Made by a program: the position numbers and the translations under genes
Shown here: piece by piece, positions 1-7,913 of the stretch
Layout of the letters: each line of letters opens with the position of its first letter
Numbering within the stretch: the first letter of the stretch is position 1
DNA from: Candidatus Sulfotelmatobacter sp.
Lineage (GTDB): Bacteria > Acidobacteriota > Terriglobia > Terriglobales > Acidobacteriaceae
DNA: 19,077 nt
Assembly (NCBI GenBank): GCA_030040725.1
Contig: JASHTD010000430.1
Coordinates: forward strand, 1-19,077
Direction: 5' to 3'
The notes under the pieces: generated by a model
What the model was told of the DNA's origin: nothing
What the model saw: only the letters and a program-made list of their open reading frames with translations
The model's database searches: none

Positions 1-329
1 GTAGTGCCGTCGCTACATTGCTCCAGCGCACGCATGTGGTAGGTAGTAGAGGCCATCATTCCAGCAACCAGGAGGGAGGACGGCACATAATTGCCAATCA
101 CCGGAGACCAAGCGGTAGTTCTTCCATAATTCGTGGTCCGACCAAACTCCACGCTGATTTGCCCGGGACAGGCCGTCGCGATGGTATAGAGTGCCACCAG
201 GGGATTTTGGGTGCCTTCTACCGTCCCCTGAGCGACGGATGGGATCGAACCCGCCCCACATCCTGTCATCAAAAGACACGCAATCAACGACGCGACCGCC
301 GCAAACCACGATTTCAAATTTTTCCCCAT
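1..329 (-). CDS. Lipoprotein with arylsulfotransferase-type N-terminal domain (partial, C-terminus outside window)
   Basis: The frame is open from an ATG at 329 through the left edge of the window, giving 109 visible residues. The N-terminus is a lipoprotein signal: a positive start (MGKNLKSW), a hydrophobic core and the lipobox LMTGC with Cys24 as the probable lipidation site. The following part (TQNPLVALYTI, VEFGRTTNYG, LLVAGMMASTTYHMRA) resembles the beta-sandwich that precedes the propeller in bacterial aryl-sulfate sulfotransferase-like proteins, which are common in Acidobacteriota. The catalytic part is not in the window, so enzymatic activity cannot be judged. No clear Shine-Dalgarno sequence precedes the start. 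It lies 287 bases downstream of the DUF3179 gene on the same strand, so it may have its own promoter. Confidence 0.75.
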   Translation of the reverse strand, partial: MGKNLKSWFAAVASLIACLLMTGCGAGSIPSVAQGTVEGTQNPLVALYTIATACPGQISVEFGRTTNYGRTTAWSPVIGNYVPSSLLVAGMMASTTYHMRALEQCSDGT

Positions 330-616
330 TGGGAGTTGAGGCTCAAAACGATTCAACGACACTATGCGGGAATTGTCCGGTGCGCTGTTAAAGAGGATCA
401 TTAGCGAAGACTTCGTGGCTTTGCAAGATTTGAATCACTTTTGCAAAAGCGTTCGCGAGGTCCCGCGCCGTCGGCGATCATCCATTGGCCTGAAATATAT
501 CTCAAACCGAGGGAAATGCCAACAAAAAATAATGAGATTAAATACGGCCTGAGCTTCTCGAACACTGCCGCTTCGATCTTGGAACGCTTTGAGAGAAGGA
601 CGGTTAGACGCGATCG
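330..616. other. Intergenic gap without recognised gene
   Basis: This spacer separates the DUF3179 gene from the downstream lipoprotein gene, both on the minus strand. Short open frames here have no recognisable product and no ribosome binding site. I see no convincing terminator hairpin or promoter. Confidence 0.5.
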
Positions 617-1927
617 TTAATGCGCCGATGCCGATCCCCCGTAGACGCTTGTTTCAGCATGGTAGTTGCGCCAGTCGAACCAGTAGTCTTTCAAGGCTGG
701 AATACGTTCGAGGCATTTTCCCTGCGCCGGGCCTGAGATGGCGCATCCCTGGAAGTTCCACTCGCTGCCGCTGCTGTCGATGAGCGACCATGGTTTCTTG
801 TCGGTCGGCCGGTAGCCGCTAGATTCCTGACTGGCGGCTGTGTCGGTGCGCAGGAAGAATTCGGCTTCACGACCATCTACACGGCTAACGAATACGCGAA
901 AGGATTTGCCGTCGGGCCCGAGAACCACAAGTAACGGCGTGCCGTTGAGGTGATCAATCACAGGGGATTCTTTCGTGAAGCTGGTCCAGGGATAGGCGCG
1001 AGCCGCCCCGTCGATCACTACCCCGATCACGACATCGCGCGATTTCAGTTCCGTGCCGGGAAAGCTGATGACCACAGGCAATTTCGCGACTTTCGGTTCC
1101 CAATCGCTGTCATATTCTTTCGCGTATTTGGCGACTGGCGCGAGCACTCGTCCGCCGGGAAATTCGCTTCGCCACTCGCCGAAGGTCAGTTCGTCGCTCA
1201 GCACAAGCTCGAGGCTTGCGCCCTGCAGCGGCCCGTAGATCGCCTTCCCGGTGATTTGCTGCCACCAGGTTCCGGTTTCCCGATCGCGCATCAGGAAATT
1301 CTGGTTGTTGATTCCGGCGAGATAAAAGTGCAGATCCCTGCCGTTCAGACTTCGTTTCCACACCAGACCGGTGTGACAGAGCGTTCAATAGGTGACCGCA
1401 ATGGGAGTGCCCGCCACCACGTCATTGAGCACGTGATGGTAGGCCATCTGGCGGATGGGATAGGCGCGGGCGTCGTTGCCGAAACTGACGGCCATGATCA
1501 TTTCTTTCGAGTCGAGTTTACTGGCGGTTTGCGCGATGAATTGTTGGCTGTCGATCGGATGAAACATCCACTCGAAGTAGTTGAGGCGCGCCATGGTGGC
1601 AGAGAAAGCAACGAAGATCATCACGAGAGCGATCAACGACTTGCGCCACGCGCCGATGGCTCGCCACAGAACCAGGGCCAGAACTAAACAGATGAGACCA
1701 GCCACGAGCGTTCCGACGGGAGCGCGCTGGCGAAGAGCCATTGCGACCACCAGCGCACGCGGCGCCTGATAGCTAAAAGGACGAATGACGAATGCTGGAA
1801 TGAAGAAGAATCCGATGGCGACAATGGCGCTAAGCGAAAACGCGAGCCAAAGCCGGAGATGAGGGGATTCGGGCTCGCGATGCGGGAGATTGCCGATTTG
1901 GCCGTGCACTCGGGGCGATGTGGTCAT
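617..1927 (-). CDS. DUF3179 membrane protein, predicted selenoprotein (in-frame UGA = Sec181)
   Basis: The reading frame runs from ATG 1927 to TAA 617 (436 residues) with a single in-frame TGA at 1387-1385. Residues 1-115 hold three hydrophobic segments (about 26-48, 71-90, 97-113), so the protein is probably membrane anchored. From about 141 on it matches DUF3179: an ARAYP motif, HHVLND, then GTPIAVTY-UGA-TLCHTG, where family members have YCPLC-GTG, then RDRETGTWWQQ and AIYGPLQG. The UGA falls exactly on the first cysteine, giving U181-x-x-C184. The domain repeats itself at about 299-428. A hairpin with a GGUCU loop starts within 20 bases after the UGA. The function of DUF3179 is unknown, and a UxxC motif suggests thiol/selenol redox chemistry. 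The alternatives are a real nonsense mutation (pseudogene) or a sequencing error. Continuity of the family on both sides and the hairpin favour selenocysteine. No selA, selB, selC or selD gene is in the window. No strong Shine-Dalgarno site precedes ATG 1927. Confidence 0.78.
1358..1376 (-). promoter_or_regulatory. Candidate bacterial SECIS hairpin
   Basis: On the minus strand, CACACC-GGTCT-GGTGTG forms a perfect 6-bp stem extended by one U-G wobble, with a 5-base loop. The loop begins 15 bases after the in-frame UGA. Bacterial SECIS elements lie in the coding sequence just after the UGA and present a GGU in a small apical loop to SelB. From memory, the same GGUCU occurs in the Escherichia coli fdhF element. 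The spacing is at the short end of the usual range. Confidence 0.65.
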
Positions 1928-2035
1928 TTGCTGTTGCGCAGTCGCTCGGTCCGGTGAATGTAAGGGACGAGCTGAGGTGAGGCAATAGTATAAAAAATTG
2001 GAACAGGTCGGCTGGGGATATCCGTGGAGACCGAG

Positions 2036-2073
2036 ATCCCTCGCCCGCTGGTAACAGCGCGGGGCTTCGGGAT
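2036..2073. repeat. Two-tier palindrome, possible REP-like element
   Basis: An outer pair ATCCC (2036-2040) / GGGAT (2069-2073) encloses an inner stem CCCGCTG (2044-2050) / CAGCG-C-GGG (2055-2063), with a GTAA loop and one bulged C. It lies between the pilin-operon terminator and the DUF3179 gene and has no T-run on either side, so it is not a typical terminator. It resembles short dispersed palindromes in Acidobacteriota intergenic DNA, but that is recollection; only this copy is in the window. Confidence 0.35.
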
Positions 2074-2122
2074 GACGCCGAGGCCGCGGGCGGCAGAGAT
2101 CGAGTTGCGGCAGGAACCCGGG

Positions 2123-2157
2123 CGAAAAACGAGGGCCCCGATCCTCGGATCGGGGCC
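2123..2157 (-). terminator. Rho-independent terminator of the minor pilin operon
   Basis: A perfect 11-bp inverted repeat, GGCCCCGATCC (2134-2144) and GGATCGGGGCC (2147-2157), lies 24 bases past the stop of the last pilin gene. On the minus strand it is followed by CTCGTTTTTCG, giving a U-run. The two bases between the arms imply that the innermost pair opens to make a 4-base loop. Confidence 0.85.
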
Positions 2158-2181
2158 TTCGTGCTTTCGTTTTATGCTGCC

Positions 2182-5100
2182 TTAGTTGCTGCGAGCAATC
2201 TGGTTCTGGCGATAGCTCAGATTGTCGACGTTGCGGAACATAGGGGTTCCGGGCGGCAGGTTCTGAGGCAATGAGAACAGATTGTCAAAGAAGTACTGGC
2301 GGTTCGGTGGGTGATACACGAGGTTGCAGCACTTCCAGGTTCCGGTCGCGTAAGCATTCCAGTAAAGACTGACGATGGAGCCCTTGTAAAAGAGGCTCTG
2401 CTGTCCGCCCTGCGGACCAGCGCTTCCGGATGAGCCGCTCCAATCCTCGAGCTGACGGAGGAAGTTGTGAACACCACCGTCCGAACCAAAATAAGAATCA
2501 GGGGTTCCCGAGGTGTCGTTAAAGGCGATGGTTTTTCCACCTGCGATGGCCACACGATAGTAGGTCGTGCTGGCGAATCGGTTGGGGGTGTTCGAGGTGC
2601 CACCGTTGGTGGGATTAAATGGGTTCACCATGCTGCCAGAGTAGGACTGGATGGCAGTGGCGCCGGTATTCGGGCAGTAAGTTGCGTTTACAGTCAGGCA
2701 CCCGACATCTCTCCAGTTGTTGGAGAGCAGGGTGACAGCATCGGCGATTACCGATGCCGCCGAGTGAAGAGTTTCGGAGGCAGTGGTGCTGTTCCACGTG
2801 CCGTCATAGTTGGCGTTGTTGGCGGTGCAGCCAGCTCCGCCAGCGGCGGGGCAGTTCGAGTTGTAGTTTCCGAAGATGTAGACCGGATTCTCAGAGCCTA
2901 CGGTAAATCCGCCGCAGCCGGTCGGGTTGGCGGCGTTCTGCGTGCAATTGCTGGAGGGCGGCATGACAGGCAAATTGCCGAGCGATCCATCCACGAGCAT
3001 GAGCACATGGCGCGCGCCGGTGATGCGATTGGCGATACCGAGCGTGGTGAGCGAGATGCGCTCCGCAGTTCCGAGACGCTGGGCGTAGGGCGAAGGCGGA
3101 TTGTAGGTACCGTCTGTGTCCTTCGTGGTGTTCACACCCCAGGCATCGCCGACGCCCTTCACGCCGTAGTTGTCGAGCAAGCCGTTGCCGTTGACGTCTT
3201 CCGGTGAAACGCCGTTATAGTTGGCCGGATCGAGGGCGCCATCGGGCTTCAAATTATTCGTGAGATTGGCATAGTTGACCGTATCCTCGAAGCCATACTC
3301 GCCATAGAGATAAGCGTAATTCGCACCTTGCGTGCTGGTCGCGAACTGCATTCCTCTGCGGTCGGAGAAATACAGAATGTATCCGTTTTGCACCGAATAA
3401 TTCACGTTCGTGCCGGTGGTGCCGGTGTTTCCGAGCAGCCAGTTCTTCAGGTTGCCCACGTCGAGTTCCACCACGTTCATGATGCCGTTGGGAGTTCCAC
3501 TGCCGGAAGGCCAGCCAGCGCTGGTCTGAGTAGCATCGTAGTTTTCTCCCTCGCGGGCATCGTAGAGGTTGATGGGATACCAGTCATATTGCGAATTATG
3601 AGTTGCGGCGCTGGTGTCGTAATAAACCCCGGCACCGGTGATTGGATAGTCTGCTGCGACCGAGGGAGTTCCGGCCAGCTTGCTGTCCTTGGTCACTTCG
3701 AAATAGAGAATCGCGTTCTTGTGGTCGGTGAGGAAATTGCATCCCGCGGTGGTAGCCAGATAGTTGGTCGCGGGGGGCGCGCAGCCGAAGCCGGGTTTCT
3801 GCGGGATGTTGACGCCACGCGCGAAGCCCAGACTCAACCATTCGCTGGTGACCGGGTGCCAGACGCCGTCATTCCACTTGGCTTCCACGCGCAGCCATCC
3901 ATTAATCAGAGGCCATTCGAAGCCGTTGGTTGATCCGTTCGCGGTCGTGAAGCTGCTCGACGCAGGAAATGCGGTTGGAGGCCAGGGTGATGCCGGCCCG
4001 TAATACGGAGGGACCATGAAGTTCGAGTCGCCACCGTTGGCGGTTGGGCATGTCGTCCCGGGCGTGTAGCCGGCTCCGATGGCCGAAGTGCCGGCGCAGT
4101 AGCTTTCGCCGAAATAGTAGTAGTGGTTGCTGCCCGCGACGTTGATGGCGCCGGCCTGGTTGCCTCCGCCCATGGATCCCTGGCCCAAACCGGCGAGCGC
4201 GGTGGGGAGCGATCCTACGAGTTGATAGTCACCGGTCAGGTCGCCGTTCCAGTCGGGAAGATGCACGCCGTTCTGCGTGTCGCCGAGGATCACACGGATC
4301 TGGGCTTCATACGCGAGCTGCGAAGCTCCGAGCAACGACGTGGTCGTGGTCGTGGCCAAAGGCTGGCGAATGATCTGGATCGGGGTTGCGCCAGTAGTGG
4401 TGTTCACGAAAGGCAAACTCAAATCGGTGGCGCCTGTGCCGTTGGTTCCATCGGTGGTGCCGCCGGGGGTTCCGTTGCCGTCAATCAAGTAGCCGTTATA
4501 GGTGCCCAGCGAAACGTTTTGCCAGCTTCCGGTATTCTGCGCCGAACCGTGCCCGCCCACGACGCTGCCGTTGGTGGCTCCCAGGGCGGTCCCGGCGATG
4601 TTCACGCAGGTAGCGCTGGCGTTCACCGCGTTGCCCAGAATGAGAGCAGTCATCTGCGTGCTGCAACCGCCGCTTGCAGTGGGCAGGAGCACCGTACCGT
4701 CGTCGAGACCGCCGCCGACTACCATGCCATCATCCATTTGCTCGCGGATCACGTTGCCGAAAGCGCTGAGCTTGTCGCCGAAGACCAGGTCAAAACCATT
4801 CGCGACGCCAAGATAAAGATCGCCGTTGGTGTGAACGCGGCCGGCAAAACCAAGATTGGGGCTCTGCCCATAGAAAAGATCGGAATCGGAGAACACACCA
4901 AACTGGAAGACCGGGATCAAGGCCACTTCCGCGGTGCGGGTCATGCTGACGGTTTCCTGGCCATTGATGCGTTGGGCAATTACGTTCAGTGTGACCGGCA
5001 TGATCTGGCCGTAGAGACCGGCTTCCGGGCCGGACTGAATCGGTCCATAGACCTCGGTGAGCGGAGGGCAAGGATCGGCAGTGGTTGCGCCGACCGGGGC

Positions 5101-5403
5101 GACGTTGTACGTCGGATAGGTAACGGTTGGATCCCAGGTAGGAGCATTGGCGCTCAAAGCGCAGATCTGGGCAGCAGTGGGCGATTGAATGCTCTGGAAG
5201 CTGTTGGCCAGGTCGGAGGTCATCTTCTCCATGGCGCCTTCAGCGGACCGATAGGTGTAGTTGTTGCTGAGATCGGTACCGCCGCTGCGCTGCTCGGTGT
5301 TGACCATCATGAGCAGAGCGATGGCGACTCCCGATAAAAGCACAGTCAGCAACAGGGAGGCGACCAGGGTGAAGCCTCGTGAACTCAATTTGGCCGAAAA
5401 CAT
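2182..5403 (-). CDS. Giant PilX-like type IV prepilin (1073 aa)
   Basis: The start at ATG 5403 is chosen because GGAGAAAAGAA directly precedes it and it gives a normal class-III prepilin leader (MFSAKLSSRG). The open frame extends 27 codons further upstream but would overlap pilW. After the predicted PilD cleavage at G10/F11 comes FTLVASLLLTVLLSG, a pilin transmembrane helix with Ala instead of Glu at +5, as in GspK/PilX-type minor pilins. The other ~1030 residues are Gly/Asn/Thr-rich, extracellular in character, and contain Cys pairs. An EF-hand-like loop DVNGNGLLD lies at residues 736-744. PilX is normally about 200 residues, so this is a strongly expanded version. I see no PilY1 propeller. 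As the last gene of the minor pilin operon it probably sits at the pilus tip and may act in adhesion (inference). Confidence 0.8.
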   Translation of the reverse strand: MFSAKLSSRGFTLVASLLLTVLLSGVAIALLMMVNTEQRSGGTDLSNNYTYRSAEGAMEKMTSDLANSFQSIQSPTAAQICALSANAPTWDPTVTYPTYNVAPVGATTADPCPPLTEVYGPIQSGPEAGLYGQIMPVTLNVIAQRINGQETVSMTRTAEVALIPVFQFGVFSDSDLFYGQSPNLGFAGRVHTNGDLYLGVANGFDLVFGDKLSAFGNVIREQMDDGMVVGGGLDDGTVLLPTASGGCSTQMTALILGNAVNASATCVNIAGTALGATNGSVVGGHGSAQNTGSWQNVSLGTYNGYLIDGNGTPGGTTDGTNGTGATDLSLPFVNTTTGATPIQIIRQPLATTTTTSLLGASQLAYEAQIRVILGDTQNGVHLPDWNGDLTGDYQLVGSLPTALAGLGQGSMGGGNQAGAINVAGSNHYYYFGESYCAGTSAIGAGYTPGTTCPTANGGDSNFMVPPYYGPASPWPPTAFPASSSFTTANGSTNGFEWPLINGWLRVEAKWNDGVWHPVTSEWLSLGFARGVNIPQKPGFGCAPPATNYLATTAGCNFLTDHKNAILYFEVTKDSKLAGTPSVAADYPITGAGVYYDTSAATHNSQYDWYPINLYDAREGENYDATQTSAGWPSGSGTPNGIMNVVELDVGNLKNWLLGNTGTTGTNVNYSVQNGYILYFSDRRGMQFATSTQGANYAYLYGEYGFEDTVNYANLTNNLKPDGALDPANYNGVSPEDVNGNGLLDNYGVKGVGDAWGVNTTKDTDGTYNPPSPYAQRLGTAERISLTTLGIANRITGARHVLMLVDGSLGNLPVMPPSSNCTQNAANPTGCGGFTVGSENPVYIFGNYNSNCPAAGGAGCTANNANYDGTWNSTTASETLHSAASVIADAVTLLSNNWRDVGCLTVNATYCPNTGATAIQSYSGSMVNPFNPTNGGTSNTPNRFASTTYYRVAIAGGKTIAFNDTSGTPDSYFGSDGGVHNFLRQLEDWSGSSGSAGPQGGQQSLFYKGSIVSLYWNAYATGTWKCCNLVYHPPNRQYFFDNLFSLPQNLPPGTPMFRNVDNLSYRQNQIARSN

Positions 5404-5459
5404 TTCTTTTCTCCTCATTCTCCAGTCAGAGCTTTCTTTCATCCGGTAAAAACCGCACA

Positions 5460-6665
5460 TCAATAACATGGGGGAGTGGAGCACGACATCGGATATTCCT
5501 GCTGCGAAGTCAGGTTACGGGCCGCGACCGACGTCTGCAGGTCGAGACCCTCAAAACCGCCGTAAAGTGAAAGTGTGCTTCGGGACCATGAATCCCGCTG
5601 CTGGCTGCGCATGCTCATATGAAGGATGTTGACCTTCGTGATCATGGCGGGGGTGGTGCCAGCGGGGAGACTGGCCTGATTGGTATCGATGGTTCCGCTG
5701 TTATTCACGTCGTAGCTGAACTTGAGATAGACCACGTTCTCGGCAACCGGCGCAGGCACCTGGCCATTCTGAATGCGCATCAAGGTCGGAAGCCCGGTGG
5801 AGGGCGGGATGGCGAGATAGTAAGTCACCATCTGCAAGCGCACGGCGGAGGGCGTGGTAGCGTTATCGAACTGAGCAAGGCTGCCACTGACCGCGCCCGG
5901 CTGATTGATGTGGCCGGGATCTAAGCCCGGTCCGGCAAACGTAACCAGGTAGCAGGCGCTGTACGAAAGGCTCGTCGGGGCGCAAGCGGTGACAGGTGCA
6001 GTGACCACACCGACGGCGTTCGTGCCGAACAGCACCATGTCGCCGATCTGCAAGCCTACGGGAGCAGCTGCGTTCAGTGCAGCGGGGGTCAGAATATTTG
6101 TGGGCAGCACGCACGTCGAAGGCAAGGGAGTGGGCAATTGGAACGTGACTGCCGTTCCGGCTGCATTCATCGTTCCTACGTAACAGTTCAAAGACAGCGC
6201 GGGATCGGCAGCGATAACGGTAATGATGTCAGTGGCCCCCTGGGCTGCATTGACGGTAATGCCGAGGTCGTAGCCGGGAATGATCGAGTAAAGAAAGGGA
6301 ACCGTCGATCCGGTGGGATTGACCGGGTACGCGACGGGCAAGTTATTGATGTAGTTGCAGGTCGCCAAAGCGGTGCAGGGATAGACCGGCAAAGTGCCGG
6401 TGGTGGCCGGCAAGCCCACGGCGCTGGTGGAAAGACCCTGCTGGCCAAGAGCGCCGGCTCCGGCCATGCTGATATCCCGCTGAAGCAAGTTGGCGGCGGC
6501 GCGGAAATCCTGCTGCAACTGCGCCCTCTGCGAAGTAACCAGGCTCGCGTTCAGGGCCTTGCTGTACAACTGCGCGGCAGCCGCGACCAGAGCCAATCCA
6601 ATGGCCGCAGAGATCATCATCTCGATGAAAGTGAAACCTCGACTCGGATTGGATGTGCGTCGCAT
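5460..6665 (-). CDS. pilW: PilW-type minor pilin
   Basis: This 401-residue protein has a short leader ending RG and the prepilin motif G/FTFIEMMISAAIG, with the conserved Glu at +5, followed by the hydrophobic helix and a coiled segment (QRAQLQQDFRAAANLLQRDI) typical of PilW. PilD would cleave the leader at the inner membrane, and the mature protein would join the pseudopilus-like priming complex of the type IV pilus. AAGGGAG precedes the start at good spacing, and the gene begins 10 bases after the stop of pilV. The C-terminal region carries DVNNSGTID at residues 319-327, an EF-hand-like calcium loop. The giant prepilin gene follows after 56 bases. The assignment rests on the N-terminus, gene order and length; the rest of the sequence is not diagnostic. 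Confidence 0.82.
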   Translation of the reverse strand: MRRTSNPSRGFTFIEMMISAAIGLALVAAAAQLYSKALNASLVTSQRAQLQQDFRAAANLLQRDISMAGAGALGQQGLSTSAVGLPATTGTLPVYPCTALATCNYINNLPVAYPVNPTGSTVPFLYSIIPGYDLGITVNAAQGATDIITVIAADPALSLNCYVGTMNAAGTAVTFQLPTPLPSTCVLPTNILTPAALNAAAPVGLQIGDMVLFGTNAVGVVTAPVTACAPTSLSYSACYLVTFAGPGLDPGHINQPGAVSGSLAQFDNATTPSAVRLQMVTYYLAIPPSTGLPTLMRIQNGQVPAPVAENVVYLKFSYDVNNSGTIDTNQASLPAGTTPAMITKVNILHMSMRSQQRDSWSRSTLSLYGGFEGLDLQTSVAARNLTSQQEYPMSCSTPPCY

Positions 6666-6675
6666 GACTCCCTTT

Positions 6676-7284
6676 CTAGTGATATGCAGAGATGTAGTCC
6701 ACGAGCGTGTACGACTTGGTATGCCCGATATTGGGGACGGTGTAATTGATCGTGATGCTCACCTGAACCAGGGTGGGATCGGTGTTGCCGCCTTCTAGAA
6801 GCGGAGTGATCGAGACCGTGCGGGTGTAGTTGTTAAGCGAAACAACCACATCGTCGGCTGTGCCCAGAATGCCGTCGGGGCCAGGTTCAGTCAGGCACTC
6901 AACGCCGCCGTTCGGGCAAACCGCGCCGGAAGCGGTCAAACAAGAGACATCGTCGGCGGTATCGAGAATGCCGTCTGGACCGGCGCACTTTAGCGGCAGA
7001 GCGTTGGGGAGGAAAATGCCGGGAGGCGTTCCCGTATTGGCAATCGCCGAGAAACCGATCTGTGAAGTATTACGAGCGTTGAAAATGCTCTCCATCGCTT
7101 CGGAGGCAACCTGGCGGGCGATGAGATCTTCCTGCGAAGTCTGCGTGGCGGCCATGCTGACGCCGAGTGCGGCCAGCAGAGCCATCAAGCCTCCGGTAAG
7201 CACCAGCATGGAGACCATGACTTCGATCAGCGAGAAGCCAGACTGTTGCAGATGACCCGCGAATTTCGAACGATTAGCTTTCAT
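6676..7284 (-). CDS. pilV: PilV-type minor pilin
   Basis: The chosen start is ATG 7284, whose ATGA overlaps the stop of the upstream gene (translational coupling). A longer frame begins at 7356 but would overlap that gene deeply. The 202-residue product has the leader ending SG and the motif G16/FSLIEVMVSMLVLTGG with Glu at +5, as in PilV. After the helix, an inserted region holds two near-identical acidic repeats, GPDGILDTADDV and GPDGILGTADDV (about residues 102-146), separated by a Cys-containing linker. These resemble calcium-binding loops of the GxDGxxGTxDD kind. The protein ends in a beta-rich tail. It is a probable component of the minor pilin complex that starts type IV pilus assembly. 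Confidence 0.82.
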   Translation of the reverse strand: MKANRSKFAGHLQQSGFSLIEVMVSMLVLTGGLMALLAALGVSMAATQTSQEDLIARQVASEAMESIFNARNTSQIGFSAIANTGTPPGIFLPNALPLKCAGPDGILDTADDVSCLTASGAVCPNGGVECLTEPGPDGILGTADDVVVSLNNYTRTVSITPLLEGGNTDPTLVQVSITINYTVPNIGHTKSYTLVDYISAYH

Positions 7285-7913
7285 ATTTGACCCCAAGTCC
7301 ACACGCCCGCCACTTCGTTGAGCTGCCAACCGCGAAGGCGACCCGTGTATCCCCACAAAGTGATAGCTCGACAGGTGGAGAGCTGTCCGGGAAGGCCGAG
7401 GTAAACGACGCCGTTATCTGGATTTCCGCCATTGGGGCCGGCATCCTGGGCGGAGCCGTCGGGATAGAAGTAAATCGTGGTGCCACCCCCGCCGGTCACT
7501 TGATCGAAATCGAAAGCATTGGAGCCGGTGCCGAAGCCATCCGGCGTGGTGGGTGCGACTGTCGGCGAAGTGGGGATGCCAGGCTCAATGTGGAAAGTCA
7601 CATCGGGCGGAAGAGTTGCCGTGAACAGGACAGGCGATCCGGGGACATCCTGCGTGACGGTGATGGTGCCTCCGTTAGCGGGAGGCCCGGCGACAGGACC
7701 GGTGAAAGTGACCTCGTAAATGCGCATGTCGGCGGCAGCGGCATCGCGAGTACGGCGCAACGCCATCAAGGTGGTGTTGTAGGCCTGATTCACGTGCTGC
7801 TGCTTCATCACCGACTGGAAGGCAACATCGGTAACTGCAGCCAGAATCAGCGAGATCGAAACCACCGCCAAGGTTTCCAGCAAAGAGAAGCCGCGTTGTT
7901 TCGTGGTTGCCAT
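7281..7913 (-). CDS. FimT/GspH-type minor pilin (first gene of pilin operon)
   Basis: The 210-residue product starts with MATTKQRG/FSLLETLAVVSISLIL, a class-III prepilin leader with Glu at +5. It continues with a helix of about 50 residues (QQHVNQAYNTTLMALRRTRDAA) and a beta-rich C-terminal domain, the architecture of FimT/FimU/GspH minor pilins. AAGGA lies just upstream of ATG 7913. It is the first gene of the operon, and its stop codon overlaps the pilV start. The order GspH-like, PilV, PilW, PilX-like matches the canonical fimU-pilV-pilW-pilX order in other bacteria, which supports the whole assignment. Whether to call it FimT or FimU cannot be decided from sequence alone. Confidence 0.82.
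   Translation of the reverse strand: MATTKQRGFSLLETLAVVSISLILAAVTDVAFQSVMKQQHVNQAYNTTLMALRRTRDAAAADMRIYEVTFTGPVAGPPANGGTITVTQDVPGSPVLFTATLPPDVTFHIEPGIPTSPTVAPTTPDGFGTGSNAFDFDQVTGGGGTTIYFYPDGSAQDAGPNGGNPDNGVVYLGLPGQLSTCRAITLWGYTGRLRGWQLNEVAGVWTWGQI

Noticed and set aside
617..1363. Separate 248-residue protein starting at a GTG after the UGA
   Set aside because: It would start in the middle of the DUF3179 motif, with no ribosome binding site, and the upstream ORF supplies the missing half in the same frame.
4123..5337. Long plus-strand open frame (404 codons) opposite the giant prepilin
   Set aside because: Antisense shadow of a GC-rich gene; its product has no recognisable domain, and the minus strand has leader, operon context and terminator.
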